Assembly: GCF_025165815.1 (NCBI RefSeq)
Contig: NZ_JAFFZE010000010.1
Span: forward strand, 1-64,000
Length of the DNA: 64,000 nt
Reading direction: 5' to 3'
From: Actinophytocola gossypii
GTDB lineage: Bacteria; Actinomycetota; Actinomycetes; Mycobacteriales; Pseudonocardiaceae
Below are positions 16,986-25,803 of this stretch, piece by piece. A program made the translations under genes and the position numbers. The notes beneath the pieces are model-generated. The model was not told the origin of the DNA and searched no databases. It saw only the letters and a list, made by a program, of their open reading frames with translations. Position 1 is the first letter of the stretch. Each line of letters starts with the position of its first letter.

Positions 16986-17747
16986 ATGACCACGCCCGAT
17001 CCGCGTAGTATCGCCGCCGATCATGGGCTCGAGACGGAGATGACGACAGCCACCCTGCTCCTCGTCGAGGACGACGCGCGCATCCGCGAGGCACTGCGGC
17101 TCGCGCTGGGCGACGAGGGCTACGACGTGGTGGAGGCGGCGACCGGGGAGCAGGCACTGACCCGGCTCGCCGACGAGCCGTTGCCCGACGTCGTGCTGCT
17201 CGACCTCATGCTGCCCGGCATCGACGGCCTGGAGGTGTGCGCCCGAATCCGCGAGCAGGGCGACCTGCCGATCATCATGGTCACCGCGCGGACGGCGCCG
17301 CACGAGGTCATCGCCGGCCTGGAGGCGGGTGCCGACGACTACGTGACCAAGCCGGTGGACGCCGGCGAGCTGGGCGCGCGGATCCGGGCGCTGCTGCGCC
17401 GGGCCAGGGCGGGTGAGAACGACCTGCCCTCGTCGCTGCAGCTCGGCGACCTGACCGTGCGGGTCACCGAGGGCCGGGTGCTGCGCGGCAGCACCGAGAT
17501 CCCGCTCACCAAGACCGAGTTCCGGCTGCTGTGCACGCTGGTCACCGCGCGCGGCGCGGTCGTGACCAGGGAGCAGCTGCTCGAGCGGGTGTGGGACTAC
17601 GGCTACTTCGGCGACACCCGGCTGCTCGACGTGCACATCCGGAGGCTGCGCCGCAAGGTCGAGCCCGATCCCGGCCAGCCGACGCACATCGTGACGGTGC
17701 GCGGTGTCGGTTACCGCGCCGAGTCCGGCGCACCGCCGGCGCAGTGA
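16986..17747 (+). CDS. OmpR-family response regulator
   Basis: A 253-residue regulator. The receiver domain has the acidic pair in LLVEDDARIREALR, phospho-acceptor Asp in VVLLDLMLPG, Thr in MVTART and Lys in DDYVTKPVD. The winged-helix domain ends RLLDVHIRRLRRKVEPDPGQPTHIVTVRGVGYR. The ATG at 16986 has AGGAA 7 nt upstream; an internal ATG at 17040 (MTTATLLLVEDD) is where family similarity begins. Paired with the histidine kinase 7 nt downstream. Confidence 0.88.
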   Translation: MTTPDPRSIAADHGLETEMTTATLLLVEDDARIREALRLALGDEGYDVVEAATGEQALTRLADEPLPDVVLLDLMLPGIDGLEVCARIREQGDLPIIMVTARTAPHEVIAGLEAGADDYVTKPVDAGELGARIRALLRRARAGENDLPSSLQLGDLTVRVTEGRVLRGSTEIPLTKTEFRLLCTLVTARGAVVTREQLLERVWDYGYFGDTRLLDVHIRRLRRKVEPDPGQPTHIVTVRGVGYRAESGAPPAQ

Positions 17748-17754
17748 GCGAGCG

Positions 17755-19107
17755 GTGAGCAGACTCCCGCTGCGGACCAGGGTGATGGCCTGGTTCAGCC
17801 TGGTGTCGCTGGTGGTGGCCGGCGTGCTGGCGCTGGCGACCTGGCACCTGTCCACCGGCTACATGCTCGACCAGCGCGAACGCAGCGCGATCCGGCAGGC
17901 GAAGGGCAACGCGCGGCTGGTCACGCAGGTGCTGGAGCGCGGCTCGGCGGGCCTGGACGAGCTGCTGACCGGACTGGTCGCCGAGGTCGAGTCGGCGGTG
18001 CTGCTGGTCGACCAGGGCGACCTGATCGTCGGCGGCAACTCGGTGGACCCGACCCGTCTGCCGACCGCGTTCCTCGACATGGTGCGCAACGGCAGACCGG
18101 CGCACCAGCGGACGGTGCTGAACGGGATCCCGGTGCAGGCGGTGGGGCTGCCGCTGCCCGCGAAGGCGGCGACCTACGTCGAGGTGTCGCCGATGCGGGA
18201 GATGGACCGCACGTTCCGGTTCCTGAGCTGGCTGCTGATCGGCGGCACGCTGGTCAGCGGGCTCGCCGGGGCGGTGCTCGGCCGGTGGGCCGCGACCCAC
18301 TCGCTGCGTCCGCTGCGCCAGGTCACCGACGCGGCGGCGGAGGCGGCCCGCGGCGACCTGTCGGTGCGGCTGCCGGCGACCGGCGACCCGGACCTGATCC
18401 CGCTCGCCGCGGCGTTCAACGACACCGCGGAGCGGCTGCAGCAGCGGGTGGCGCGGGACACCCGGTTCGCCGGGGACGTGAGCCACGAGCTGCGCTCGCC
18501 GCTGACCACGATGCTGAACGCGATGTCGGTGCTGCACCGGCGGAGCGCGGAGCTGCCGGCCGGTACCCGGCAGGCGGTGGAGCTGCTGAACACCGACCTG
18601 CGGCGGTTCCGGCGGATGGTGGACGACCTGCTGGAGATCTCCCGGGGCGACCAGGACCAGGACTACTCGACGTTCGAGCTGGTGGACCTGGCCGGGTTGG
18701 TGCAGGCGACCGGCCCGACGCTGCCGGAGTCGGTGCTGGACATCGAGGCGCGGCCGTGGGTGCTGGCCGACCGCAGGCGCCTGGAGCGGGTGGTGGCGAA
18801 CCTGCTGGACAACGCCGGCCGGCACGGCGGGGGCCTGGTTCGCCTCGGCGTGCTGACCCGCGAGGACCGGGCCAGGATCGAAGTCGACGACGCCGGGCCG
18901 GGGGTGCCGGAGGAGGCGCGGGAGCACATCTTCGAGCGCTTCGCCCGGGGGTCACCGGCGCGCCGGGAGGCGACGGACAGCGGCGCCGGGCTCGGGCTGG
19001 CACTGGTCACCCAGCACGTTCGGCGGCACCACGGGCACGCGTGGGTCGAGGCGAGACCGGGCGGCGGGGCGCGGTTCGTGGTGGAGCTGCCCGAAGTCAC
19101 GGACTGA
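17755..19107 (+). CDS. sensor histidine kinase (partner of the 16986 regulator)
   Basis: A 450-residue membrane kinase. Two helices (about residues 8-28, LRTRVMAWFSLVSLVVAGVLA, and 160-182) flank an extracytoplasmic sensor of about 130 residues. A HAMP-like linker follows, then the H-box GDVSHELRSPLTTML, the N-box NLLDNAGRHG and the G-box DSGAGLGLALV. GTG 17755 was chosen; it starts just after the regulator's stop. The signal is unknown. A strong terminator follows. Confidence 0.88.
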   Translation: MSRLPLRTRVMAWFSLVSLVVAGVLALATWHLSTGYMLDQRERSAIRQAKGNARLVTQVLERGSAGLDELLTGLVAEVESAVLLVDQGDLIVGGNSVDPTRLPTAFLDMVRNGRPAHQRTVLNGIPVQAVGLPLPAKAATYVEVSPMREMDRTFRFLSWLLIGGTLVSGLAGAVLGRWAATHSLRPLRQVTDAAAEAARGDLSVRLPATGDPDLIPLAAAFNDTAERLQQRVARDTRFAGDVSHELRSPLTTMLNAMSVLHRRSAELPAGTRQAVELLNTDLRRFRRMVDDLLEISRGDQDQDYSTFELVDLAGLVQATGPTLPESVLDIEARPWVLADRRRLERVVANLLDNAGRHGGGLVRLGVLTREDRARIEVDDAGPGVPEEAREHIFERFARGSPARREATDSGAGLGLALVTQHVRRHHGHAWVEARPGGGARFVVELPEVTD

Positions 19108-19139
19108 GGCTTGTTTTTCTTCCGTCGAAGATGAAATGG

Positions 19140-19179
19140 GGAAACCGCCGAAGCCAGGGGTCGCGGCTTCGGCGGTTCC
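19140..19179. terminator. bidirectional terminator hairpin
   Basis: The arms GGAAACCGCCGAAGCC and GGCTTCGGCGGTTCC form a 15-bp stem with one bulge and a 9-base loop. It lies between the histidine kinase stop (19107) and the converging fasciclin remnant, with T-rich sequence on both sides. Confidence 0.75.
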
Positions 19180-19192
19180 GGTTTTCCGGGGA

Positions 19193-19378
19193 TCACGTTT
19201 CCGGCATCAGCACCGAGTCGATCAGGTAGACGGTGGCGTTGGCGGTCCGCACGCCGCCGCAGACGACATTGGCGTCGTTGACCTTGAGGTTGTCGCCCAC
19301 ACCGGTGACGTCGACGATGCCGCCCTGGACGGTGGTCTGCTCGCCGACGACCGCGTCGGGGGCGAGCCGGGATTGGTC
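19193..19378 (-). pseudogene. C-terminal remnant of a fasciclin (FAS1) domain protein
   Basis: About 60 codons on the minus strand read as the end of a FAS1 domain: RLAPDAVVGEQTTVQGG, GDNLKVNDANVVCGGV and the classic ending TVYLIDSVLMPET before a TGA. Upstream similarity stops near 19373, just before the YceI stop codon, and there is no start or ribosome site. The rest of the gene (normally about 200 residues) is missing. I read this as a 3' relic left by a deletion whose other side is the YceI gene. Confidence 0.7.
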
Positions 19379-19379
19379 C

Positions 19380-19901
19380 CTAGCCGAGATTCTTCTCGGC
19401 GACGACCTCCAGCCGCAGCGACAGCCGTCGTCCGGTCATTCCCCGCATCGCGGTGATACCGAACTCGTAGCGGTCGACAACCGCGGTCGCGACCACCCGC
19501 AGACGCGATTCGTCGCTTCGCACCTCTTCCAGGTGAAGGTCGATCGGGCGGCTGACGTCACGCACCGTCAACGTTCCGTGCAGCACCCAGCGCCCGTCGA
19601 CCTGCTCGGCCTCGGTCGAGACGAACGTGAAGTACGGGTGCCGCTCCGCGTCGAGGTAGGTGCCGGAGCGCACCATCCGGTCCCGGGTGGCGTTCCCGGT
19701 GTCGACGCTGCCGGCCGCGACCGTCGCCCGCACCGCCGACCCGTCGACCGGGTCCGCCACGTCGATGTGCCCCTCGTGCGGCGCGAACGTGCCGCGCACG
19801 GTGTCCAGTCCGAACATGTGCCTGGTGGTGAACGAGATCCTGGACGCGCCGGCGTCGACCCGGTACGCACCGGCGACGGGGAGCTGGACCGCGGTGGTCA
19901 T
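19380..19901 (-). CDS. YceI family protein
   Basis: A 173-residue YceI-type lipocalin-like protein; the family binds polyprenoid or amide-type lipids. Typical segments are AGASRISFTTRHMFGLDTVRG, the alternating beta pattern GTLTVRDVSRPIDLHLEEV and FGITAMRGMTGRRLSL. There is no signal peptide, so it is probably cytoplasmic, as most actinomycete members are. The ATG overlaps the stop of the upstream methyltransferase by 4 bp. Confidence 0.85.
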   Translation of the reverse strand: MTTAVQLPVAGAYRVDAGASRISFTTRHMFGLDTVRGTFAPHEGHIDVADPVDGSAVRATVAAGSVDTGNATRDRMVRSGTYLDAERHPYFTFVSTEAEQVDGRWVLHGTLTVRDVSRPIDLHLEEVRSDESRLRVVATAVVDRYEFGITAMRGMTGRRLSLRLEVVAEKNLG

Positions 19902-20488
19902 GGCAGGGTTCCTTCCGTGGTGGCCGGGCGTCGCGCGACCCCGGCGATGTGCTGGACGACCCCGAGCGGACCGGGGCGCCCCCAACGACGCAGTTCGGTG
20001 ACCTCGAACGCGGCGCGCGTGATGGCGGCCAGGCTGTCCCGGTCGGGCCGGCACCGGGCGCCGAACAGCCTGGTCACCGCTCCGAACGCCCGCTGCGCGC
20101 GCAGCGACCGGGACCCCTCCGCCGCGACGACGTGCTCGGCGAACACGTACCGCCCGCCCGGCCGCAGCACCCGGCGCACCTCGTCCACCGCGCGGGCGAG
20201 GTCCCCCACCGAGCAGAGCACGAACGTCCCGACGACCGCGTCGACCCGCCCGTCGCCCAATGCCAACCGCTCGGCGACGCCCGGCAGGACCAGCACCGGC
20301 CGCCCGAGCCGGTCGGCCCGGGCCCGCAGCCGGGACCGCCGGCGCGCGTTCGGCTCCACCCCCACCCAGTGCACGCCCGGGGCGTAGTGCGGCAGGTTCC
20401 GCCCCGCACCCGGCCCGATCTCGAGCACGGTGCCGCGCAGCGACCCCAGCACCGCCGCCGGGTCGAGCGGATCGTCGGTCATCGTCAT
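19898..20488 (-). CDS. class I SAM-dependent methyltransferase
   Basis: A protein of about 196 residues with SAM motif TVLEIGPGAGRNLPHYAPG, VGVEPNARRR, the DAVVGTFVLCSV acidic motif and RVLRPGGRYVFAEHV. It is like the small-molecule methyltransferases often annotated as UbiE/METTL7-like. ATG 20488 or 20482 is the likely start, since the longer frame to 20656 overlaps the divergent kinase promoter. Coupled to the YceI gene by an ATGA overlap. Confidence 0.75.
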   Translation of the reverse strand: MTMTDDPLDPAAVLGSLRGTVLEIGPGAGRNLPHYAPGVHWVGVEPNARRRSRLRARADRLGRPVLVLPGVAERLALGDGRVDAVVGTFVLCSVGDLARAVDEVRRVLRPGGRYVFAEHVVAAEGSRSLRAQRAFGAVTRLFGARCRPDRDSLAAITRAAFEVTELRRWGRPGPLGVVQHIAGVARRPATTEGTLP

Positions 20489-20619
20489 GGCCCCAGTATC
20501 GGCACGATCGACACGCCGCCGCGTCGGTCCCGAGTCGGCGGTCGCCGCGACGACGGTCGCGGCCGGGTTCGACTTTGGTCGGTGTGCGGTTTCCGGCCGT
20601 CCCCGTACGCTCATGCACC

Positions 20620-21750
20620 GTGTACGGCTCGCTGACCTGCGGAACCAGGATGTCACTGCTCCTCGGCGTGGTGGCCGTGCTGGTCGGGGCCACCGCGTAC
20701 GGCGAGTACGCCGCCGGGACGGTCGGCTGGGTCCTGGTCATGGAGCTGGTACTCGGCGCGGTCGGGATCGGCGTGCTGCCGTGGCTGTTCCGGCGGCCGG
20801 TACGGACCGCGCTGGCGCTCGCCGCGCTCGCCGCGGTCGCGCCCACCGCCACGCCGGTCGCCACGATCGGCACCCTGACCGTCTCGCGGGTGTGCCGGCT
20901 GCCGGTGGCGATCGGGGTCGCGGCCGCGGGCACCGCCGCACACGCCGTGCGCGGGCTGTGGCTGCCGATGGCTGGCCTGTCCTACGGCTGGTGGCTCGTC
21001 CTCGTGGTCGTCGCGCACGCCGCGCTCGTCGCGATCGGCGCGCTCAGCCAGACCCGCGCGGCGCTGATCGACTCCCTGCGCGAACGCGCCGAACGCGCCG
21101 AGGCCGAGCAGGGTCGGCGGGTGGCCGAGGCCAGGGCAGCCGAGCGGGCCGCGATCGCCAGGGAGATGCACGACGTGCTCGCCCACCGGCTCTCGCTGGT
21201 CGCGACGTACGCCGGCGCCATCGAGTACCGGCCGGACCTCCCGCCGGAGAAGCTGGCCACGGCCGCGGGCGTCGTGCGCGGCGGCGTCCACCAGGCCCTC
21301 GACGAGCTCCGCGACGTGATCACGCTGCTCAACGAGGACACCAGTGCGGCCGACAGCCCGCTGCCCGCCCTGGACGACCTGCCGGAGCTGGTCGAGGAGT
21401 CCCGCGCGATCGGCACCCCGGTCGACGTCCGCGACACCCGTCCCGAGGCGGAGCTGCCTGGACCGACCGGGCGCACCGCCTACCGCGTGCTGCAGGAGGC
21501 GCTGACCAACGCCCGCAAGCACGCCCCCGGCCAGGCGGTGACCGTCACCCTGGACGGGACGCCGGGCGGGCGGCTGCTGATCGAGGTGTGCAACCCGCTG
21601 CCGCCGGCACCCGCTCCGGCCGTGGTCCCGGGCGCGGGCAGCGGCCTGGTCGGCCTCACCGAGCGGGTGCGGCTGGCCGGCGGGCGGCTCGACCACCGGG
21701 CGACCGCGCGCGAGTTCCGGTTGTCGGCCTGGCTACCGTGGCCGGCATGA
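20620..21750 (+). CDS. NarL-type sensor histidine kinase
   Basis: About 376 residues. The N-terminal 140 residues hold four or more hydrophobic helices with almost no extracellular loops. The dimerisation domain has the HisKA_3 H-box AIAREMHDVLAHRLSLV; the ATPase part has VLQEALTNARKHAPGQ and GSGLVGLTERVRLAGG. GTG 20620 was chosen; ATG 20650 (MSLLLGVV) is a good alternative. It overlaps its partner regulator by 4 bp. Confidence 0.85.
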   Translation: MYGSLTCGTRMSLLLGVVAVLVGATAYGEYAAGTVGWVLVMELVLGAVGIGVLPWLFRRPVRTALALAALAAVAPTATPVATIGTLTVSRVCRLPVAIGVAAAGTAAHAVRGLWLPMAGLSYGWWLVLVVVAHAALVAIGALSQTRAALIDSLRERAERAEAEQGRRVAEARAAERAAIAREMHDVLAHRLSLVATYAGAIEYRPDLPPEKLATAAGVVRGGVHQALDELRDVITLLNEDTSAADSPLPALDDLPELVEESRAIGTPVDVRDTRPEAELPGPTGRTAYRVLQEALTNARKHAPGQAVTVTLDGTPGGRLLIEVCNPLPPAPAPAVVPGAGSGLVGLTERVRLAGGRLDHRATAREFRLSAWLPWPA

Positions 21751-22394
21751 CCATCCGCGTCCTGGTCGTCGACGACGACGCCCTCGTCCGCGCCGGCCTG
21801 ACCATGATGCTCGACGGCGCCGAGGGCGTGGTGGTCGTCGGCGAGGCGGCCGACGGCGAGGCCGTGCCGGCCGCGCTGGACGCGCATCCGACCGACGTGG
21901 TGCTGATGGACCTGCGGATGCCGAAGGTCAACGGCCTGGTCGCCACCCGCCGGGTGCGGGCCCGCGCCGAGCCGCCCGAGGTGATCGTGCTGACCACGTT
22001 CGACACCGACGAGAACGTGCTCCGCGCCCTCCGCGCCGGCGCCAGCGGCTTCCTCCTCAAGGACTCCCCGCCGACACAGATCGCCGAAGCCGTGCGCCGG
22101 GTGGCGGCCGGTGAGCCGATCCTGTCCCCGCGGATCACCCGGCGCCTGATGGACCGCGCCGCCACCGAGGCCGGCGCGCACGAACGGGCCCGTGCCGCGC
22201 TGGCCCGGCTGAGCGAGCGCGAACACGAGGTCGCCGTCGCCGTCGGTCACGGCCACACCAACGCCGAGATCGCCGCGACCCTGCACCTGAGCGTCGCCAC
22301 GGTGAAGGCTCACATCACCCGCATCCTCACCAAGCTCGAACTGGGCAACCGCACCCAGATCGCCCTGCTCACGCACGACGCGGGCCTCTGCTGA
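21747..22394 (+). CDS. NarL/FixJ-family response regulator
   Basis: A 215-residue regulator. The receiver has VLVVDDDALVRAGL, phospho-acceptor Asp in VVLMDLRMPKVNGL, VLTTFD and FLLKDSPP. The LuxR-type helix-turn-helix is NAEIAATLHLSVATVKAHITRIL. It starts inside the kinase stop (ATGA), so the pair is translated in fixed ratio. The target genes are unknown. Confidence 0.88.
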   Translation: MTIRVLVVDDDALVRAGLTMMLDGAEGVVVVGEAADGEAVPAALDAHPTDVVLMDLRMPKVNGLVATRRVRARAEPPEVIVLTTFDTDENVLRALRAGASGFLLKDSPPTQIAEAVRRVAAGEPILSPRITRRLMDRAATEAGAHERARAALARLSEREHEVAVAVGHGHTNAEIAATLHLSVATVKAHITRILTKLELGNRTQIALLTHDAGLC

Positions 22395-22400
22395 CCGCGT

Positions 22401-24470
22401 CTAGCGCAGTCCGGCCCGTTCGGCGACGGTGATCAGCAGCTCCGGGTCGTCGGTGATCAGGCCGTCGACGCCGAGGGCGATGACCCGCTCCATGGTGGCC
22501 TCGTCGTTCACCGTGTACGGGACGACCTCGAGGCCGTACCGGCGCTGGAGCTCCGCCACCGAGGGACCGTGGTAGTACGCCGGGTCCTGGCGCAGGTACC
22601 AGTCCGGGTCGGCCACCCGGCCCTGGTCCGGGTCGTGCACCTGCCAGTTCGCCGACACCGTGTCGGCGCCGATCCGGCGGGTCAGCCGGCCGAGGTCGCG
22701 GTGGCGCCACCAGTCAAGGCCGCCGGTCCACGGGCTCGTGACGCTCGGGTCCCCGTACACCGCCCGCAGGGAGCACTCGTCGGCCAGCGACCGGCACTCT
22801 TCCGGGCCGTACTGCCACACCAGGGCGACGGTCTCGATCCGGCGGTCCAGCCGGCGCGCGAGGTCGATCGTGCGCCAGTCGAAGGACTGGATCGTCGCGC
22901 GGTCGGTCAGCCGCGCCGAGCGGATCGCCGACACCAGCTTCGCGGTGAACACGCGGTAATCGGCGGTGTCGTCGACCAGCGGGCTGATCTTCGTCTCGAT
23001 GTTCAGCCGGACGTCGTCGCGGTCGCCGCGCCGCACCAGGTCGAACACCTCGCGCAGGGTCGGGATCCGCGCGCCGGGCACCGCCACCTGGTCGGGGAAC
23101 TCCGGCAGCGTCTTCACCCCGCAGTCGAGCGTGCGGACCTGCCGCAGCGTCAGGTCGTGGATCAGGTCGCCGACGTAGGGGAAGTCCCGGTCGCCCGGCC
23201 ACGCGGGCGCGGTGTCGACACAGTGCGACCCGTTGACCGCGCGGTCGTGCGTGACGACCAGGTGCCCGTCCCGGGTCACGCCGGTGTCGAGCTCCAGAGT
23301 GGACACTCCGGGCATGGCGAGCGCGTTGCGGAACGCGGCGAGGGTGTTCTCCGGCCGCACCGCCCGGCCGCCTCGGTGCGCCTGGATGTCGAACGGCGAG
23401 GCGTACTTCCCCGGCAGCCGGAACCGGTTCTCGGCGGCGACGCGGCGCAGCCGGTCCGGGTAGTCGGTGATGATGCCGTCCACGCCGTCGGCCACGAGCT
23501 TGCGCATGGTCGGCAGGTCGTTCACGGTCCAGGGCACGACCTCGATCCCGTTGCGGTGCGCGTGCCGGACCATGTCCCGGGTGACGTAGGGCCGGTAGTC
23601 CGGGTCGGTCACCGAGCCGCCCTGCGGGAAGCCGTGCACGGGCGAGAACGTGGTGGCGCCGAAGGACCTGATCGCGCGGATCGGGTCGCCGCCGAAGTCG
23701 TCGATGTCGATGCCGCCGAGCCACGGCGACGCACCCGGTTGGCCGGTCCGCAGGAAGTCGTAGTTGGTCAGGGCGACCAGTGGGAGCCGGGGCTCGACCT
23801 CGCGCATCCGCATCAGCGCGCCCCAGTCGAAGCTCTGGATGGTGACCCGGCGCAGGAACCCGGCCGCCCGCACCTCACGGGCGACGACCTGGACGAACTG
23901 CTCACGCGGCGCGGTCTCGTGCGGGGCGCCAGCCTCGACCTTGGTCTCGATGTTGAGCTCGACGTCGTCCGCTCGGTACCGCTCGACGAGCGCGAAGACC
24001 TCGCTCAGCAGCGGCATCCTGGAGCCGGGCGTGATCTCCTGCTCCGGCCGGTCGGCGAGCCGCTTGCTGCCGCAGTCGAGGGTGCGGACCTGGGCGAGGG
24101 TGAGGTCCTTGACGTAGTCGCCGACGTAGGGGAACTCGGGATCGCCCGGGGTGGCCGGCGCGGTGTCGACGCACTTGGTGCCCGCGACCACCCGATCGTG
24201 GGTGACCACGGCCTGGCCGTCCTCGGTGATCTGCACGTCCAGCTCCAGCGTGGACACCCCGACGCGCAGGGCGTTGCCGAACGAGCTCAGCGTGCTCTCC
24301 GAGCGCAGGCCGAGCCCGCCTCGGTGCGCCTGGACGTCGAACTCCGCGTGGTGCCCCCGGCCGGGGTGGGCGGCGGAGTGGGCGGCGGCCGGCGTTGCGG
24401 CGACCAGCGGCGCCAGGACCGAGACGACCAGCGCGGCGGTCGCCAACCGTGGACCGGGTGTTCTGCTCAT
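22401..24470 (-). CDS. secreted tandem glycerophosphodiester phosphodiesterase
   Basis: A 689-residue exported protein with signal peptide LATAALVVSVLAPLVAATPAAA and two complete GDPD domains (about 40-345 and 350-689). Each has the metal/catalytic elements: FDVQAHRGG and FDIQAHRGG, LELDVQ and LELDTG, VTHDR in both, and the final E-V-V-P-(Y/W)-T-V-N strand. Such enzymes cleave glycerophosphodiesters or teichoic-acid-type polymers at the cell surface. Two full active sites in one chain are uncommon. ATG 24470 was chosen; 24479 is also possible. Confidence 0.85.
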   Translation of the reverse strand: MSRTPGPRLATAALVVSVLAPLVAATPAAAHSAAHPGRGHHAEFDVQAHRGGLGLRSESTLSSFGNALRVGVSTLELDVQITEDGQAVVTHDRVVAGTKCVDTAPATPGDPEFPYVGDYVKDLTLAQVRTLDCGSKRLADRPEQEITPGSRMPLLSEVFALVERYRADDVELNIETKVEAGAPHETAPREQFVQVVAREVRAAGFLRRVTIQSFDWGALMRMREVEPRLPLVALTNYDFLRTGQPGASPWLGGIDIDDFGGDPIRAIRSFGATTFSPVHGFPQGGSVTDPDYRPYVTRDMVRHAHRNGIEVVPWTVNDLPTMRKLVADGVDGIITDYPDRLRRVAAENRFRLPGKYASPFDIQAHRGGRAVRPENTLAAFRNALAMPGVSTLELDTGVTRDGHLVVTHDRAVNGSHCVDTAPAWPGDRDFPYVGDLIHDLTLRQVRTLDCGVKTLPEFPDQVAVPGARIPTLREVFDLVRRGDRDDVRLNIETKISPLVDDTADYRVFTAKLVSAIRSARLTDRATIQSFDWRTIDLARRLDRRIETVALVWQYGPEECRSLADECSLRAVYGDPSVTSPWTGGLDWWRHRDLGRLTRRIGADTVSANWQVHDPDQGRVADPDWYLRQDPAYYHGPSVAELQRRYGLEVVPYTVNDEATMERVIALGVDGLITDDPELLITVAERAGLR

Positions 24471-24567
24471 GGGCCGCATTCTGACGCCGAACCGGTGCCG
24501 GCCGGGAGGCGCACGAGGTGAACAACGCGTGTACCGGGCCGGTGCGTTTACCCTGGGGACATCCGCC

Positions 24568-25395
24568 ATGCGTGCGGAGTTCATCCCGCACGGGCGGAAG
24601 GGGTTCGGTTTGCGGTACCGGAGATACGTCGCGCTCGGTGACAGCTGCGCGGAGGGCCTGGACGACCCGTACCCGGACGGCAGCGGCTACCGGGGCTTCG
24701 CCGACCTCGCCGCCGCGCGGCTGGCGGAGCGCGCGCCGAGTCTGGAGTACGCGAATCTGGCGGTCCGGGGGCGTCGGCTCGACCAGATCCTGGCCGAGCA
24801 GGTGCCGCTGGCGACGTCGTTGCGCCCCGATCTGGTGACCCTCTTCGGTGGCGGCAACGACGTGCTGCAGGGCCGGTGGGAGACCCGGGCGGTGGCGGAG
24901 GCACTGGACGATGCGGTGCGCGCGCTGGCCGAGGCCGCGGCGACGGTGGTGCTGTTCACGCTGACCGACATCACCGGCCGCCTGCCCGGCCTGCGACGGC
25001 TGGCCCCGAGGGTGGCGCTGCTCAACCGGATGATCGTGGGAACCGCCGCGCGGCACGGTGCCGTGCTGGTCGACCTGCGCGGAGACGTGGCGGCGGGCGA
25101 CGGCCGGTACTTCGGCGGCGACCGGCTGCACCTGAGCGAGCTGGGTCACCGGCGGGTGGCGGCGCACCTGCTGCGGGCGCTGGACATCCCGCCGGCGGAG
25201 AACTGGCTGGCGCCGCTGCCGCCGGTGGTCCGCGAGCCGTACTGGCGGCTGGCCGCCCGGGAGTGGACGTGGCTGCGTCACCACGTGTTCCCCGCGGTCC
25301 ACGGCACGGTGCGCAACCGCCTGATCGGGCGTCAGCCGGGCGACGGCTTCGTGCCGAAGCGCCCGGAACCGGCCCGGGTCACCACGGGCGGATAG
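24568..25395 (+). CDS. SGNH/GDSL-type esterase-lipase
   Basis: About 275 residues of the SGNH hydrolase fold: block I VALGDSCAEGLDDP with the nucleophile Ser, block III GGGNDV and block V DRLHLSELGH with the Asp-x-x-His pair. It has no clear signal peptide, so it is probably cytoplasmic. ATG 24568 follows GGGGA by 8 nt, but family similarity begins at a TTG (24610, LRYRRYVALGD) with AAGGGG nearby; either start is possible. It is divergent from the GDPD gene. Confidence 0.78.
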   Translation: MRAEFIPHGRKGFGLRYRRYVALGDSCAEGLDDPYPDGSGYRGFADLAAARLAERAPSLEYANLAVRGRRLDQILAEQVPLATSLRPDLVTLFGGGNDVLQGRWETRAVAEALDDAVRALAEAAATVVLFTLTDITGRLPGLRRLAPRVALLNRMIVGTAARHGAVLVDLRGDVAAGDGRYFGGDRLHLSELGHRRVAAHLLRALDIPPAENWLAPLPPVVREPYWRLAAREWTWLRHHVFPAVHGTVRNRLIGRQPGDGFVPKRPEPARVTTGG

Positions 25396-25396
25396 G

Positions 25397-25708
25397 TCAG
25401 GCCTCCCGGGGGCGGCGGGGCGCGGCGACGCGGATGACGCTGTCCTCGCCGATCTGGCGGACGTCGGGGTGCTCGGTCTCGTTGCACCAGTGGCCGTCCT
25501 CGCCGAGGTAGCGGAACCGCACGTCGGTGCCCTCCGGCACGATCACCGCGACCGACCGGGTGCCGTTGCTGCGCGGCCGCAGCTCGTGCTGGCCGGGTCG
25601 CCAGTCGTTGAAGTCGCCGACAACGCTCACCCGTCCCCGCGGGGTGTCCGGACGCAGGACGAACGTCAGACGCAGCCCACCGGTGTTGTCGCGGTCGATC
25701 CGAAGCAT
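25397..25708 (-). CDS. small glycogen-binding-like (early set/CBM48) domain protein
   Basis: A 103-residue single-domain protein like the carbohydrate-binding early-set domains of glycogen-branching enzymes and AMPK-beta: LRLTFVLRPDTPRGRVSVVGDFNDW and FRYLGEDGHWCNETEHPD. It has no catalytic domain. It may dock to glycogen or act as a subunit of a larger enzyme. ATG 25708 was chosen (MLRIDRDN); a start at 25729 adds seven residues of no similarity. Confidence 0.7.
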   Translation of the reverse strand: MLRIDRDNTGGLRLTFVLRPDTPRGRVSVVGDFNDWRPGQHELRPRSNGTRSVAVIVPEGTDVRFRYLGEDGHWCNETEHPDVRQIGEDSVIRVAAPRRPREA

Positions 25709-25803
25709 GACTCGAGGTGTTCCTTTCACACTGGTTGTTGGTCACAGGATGGCGGACGCGAGCCGGCTCCGCGATTCGACGCGGTCCGATGTTGAATGGG
25801 GGC

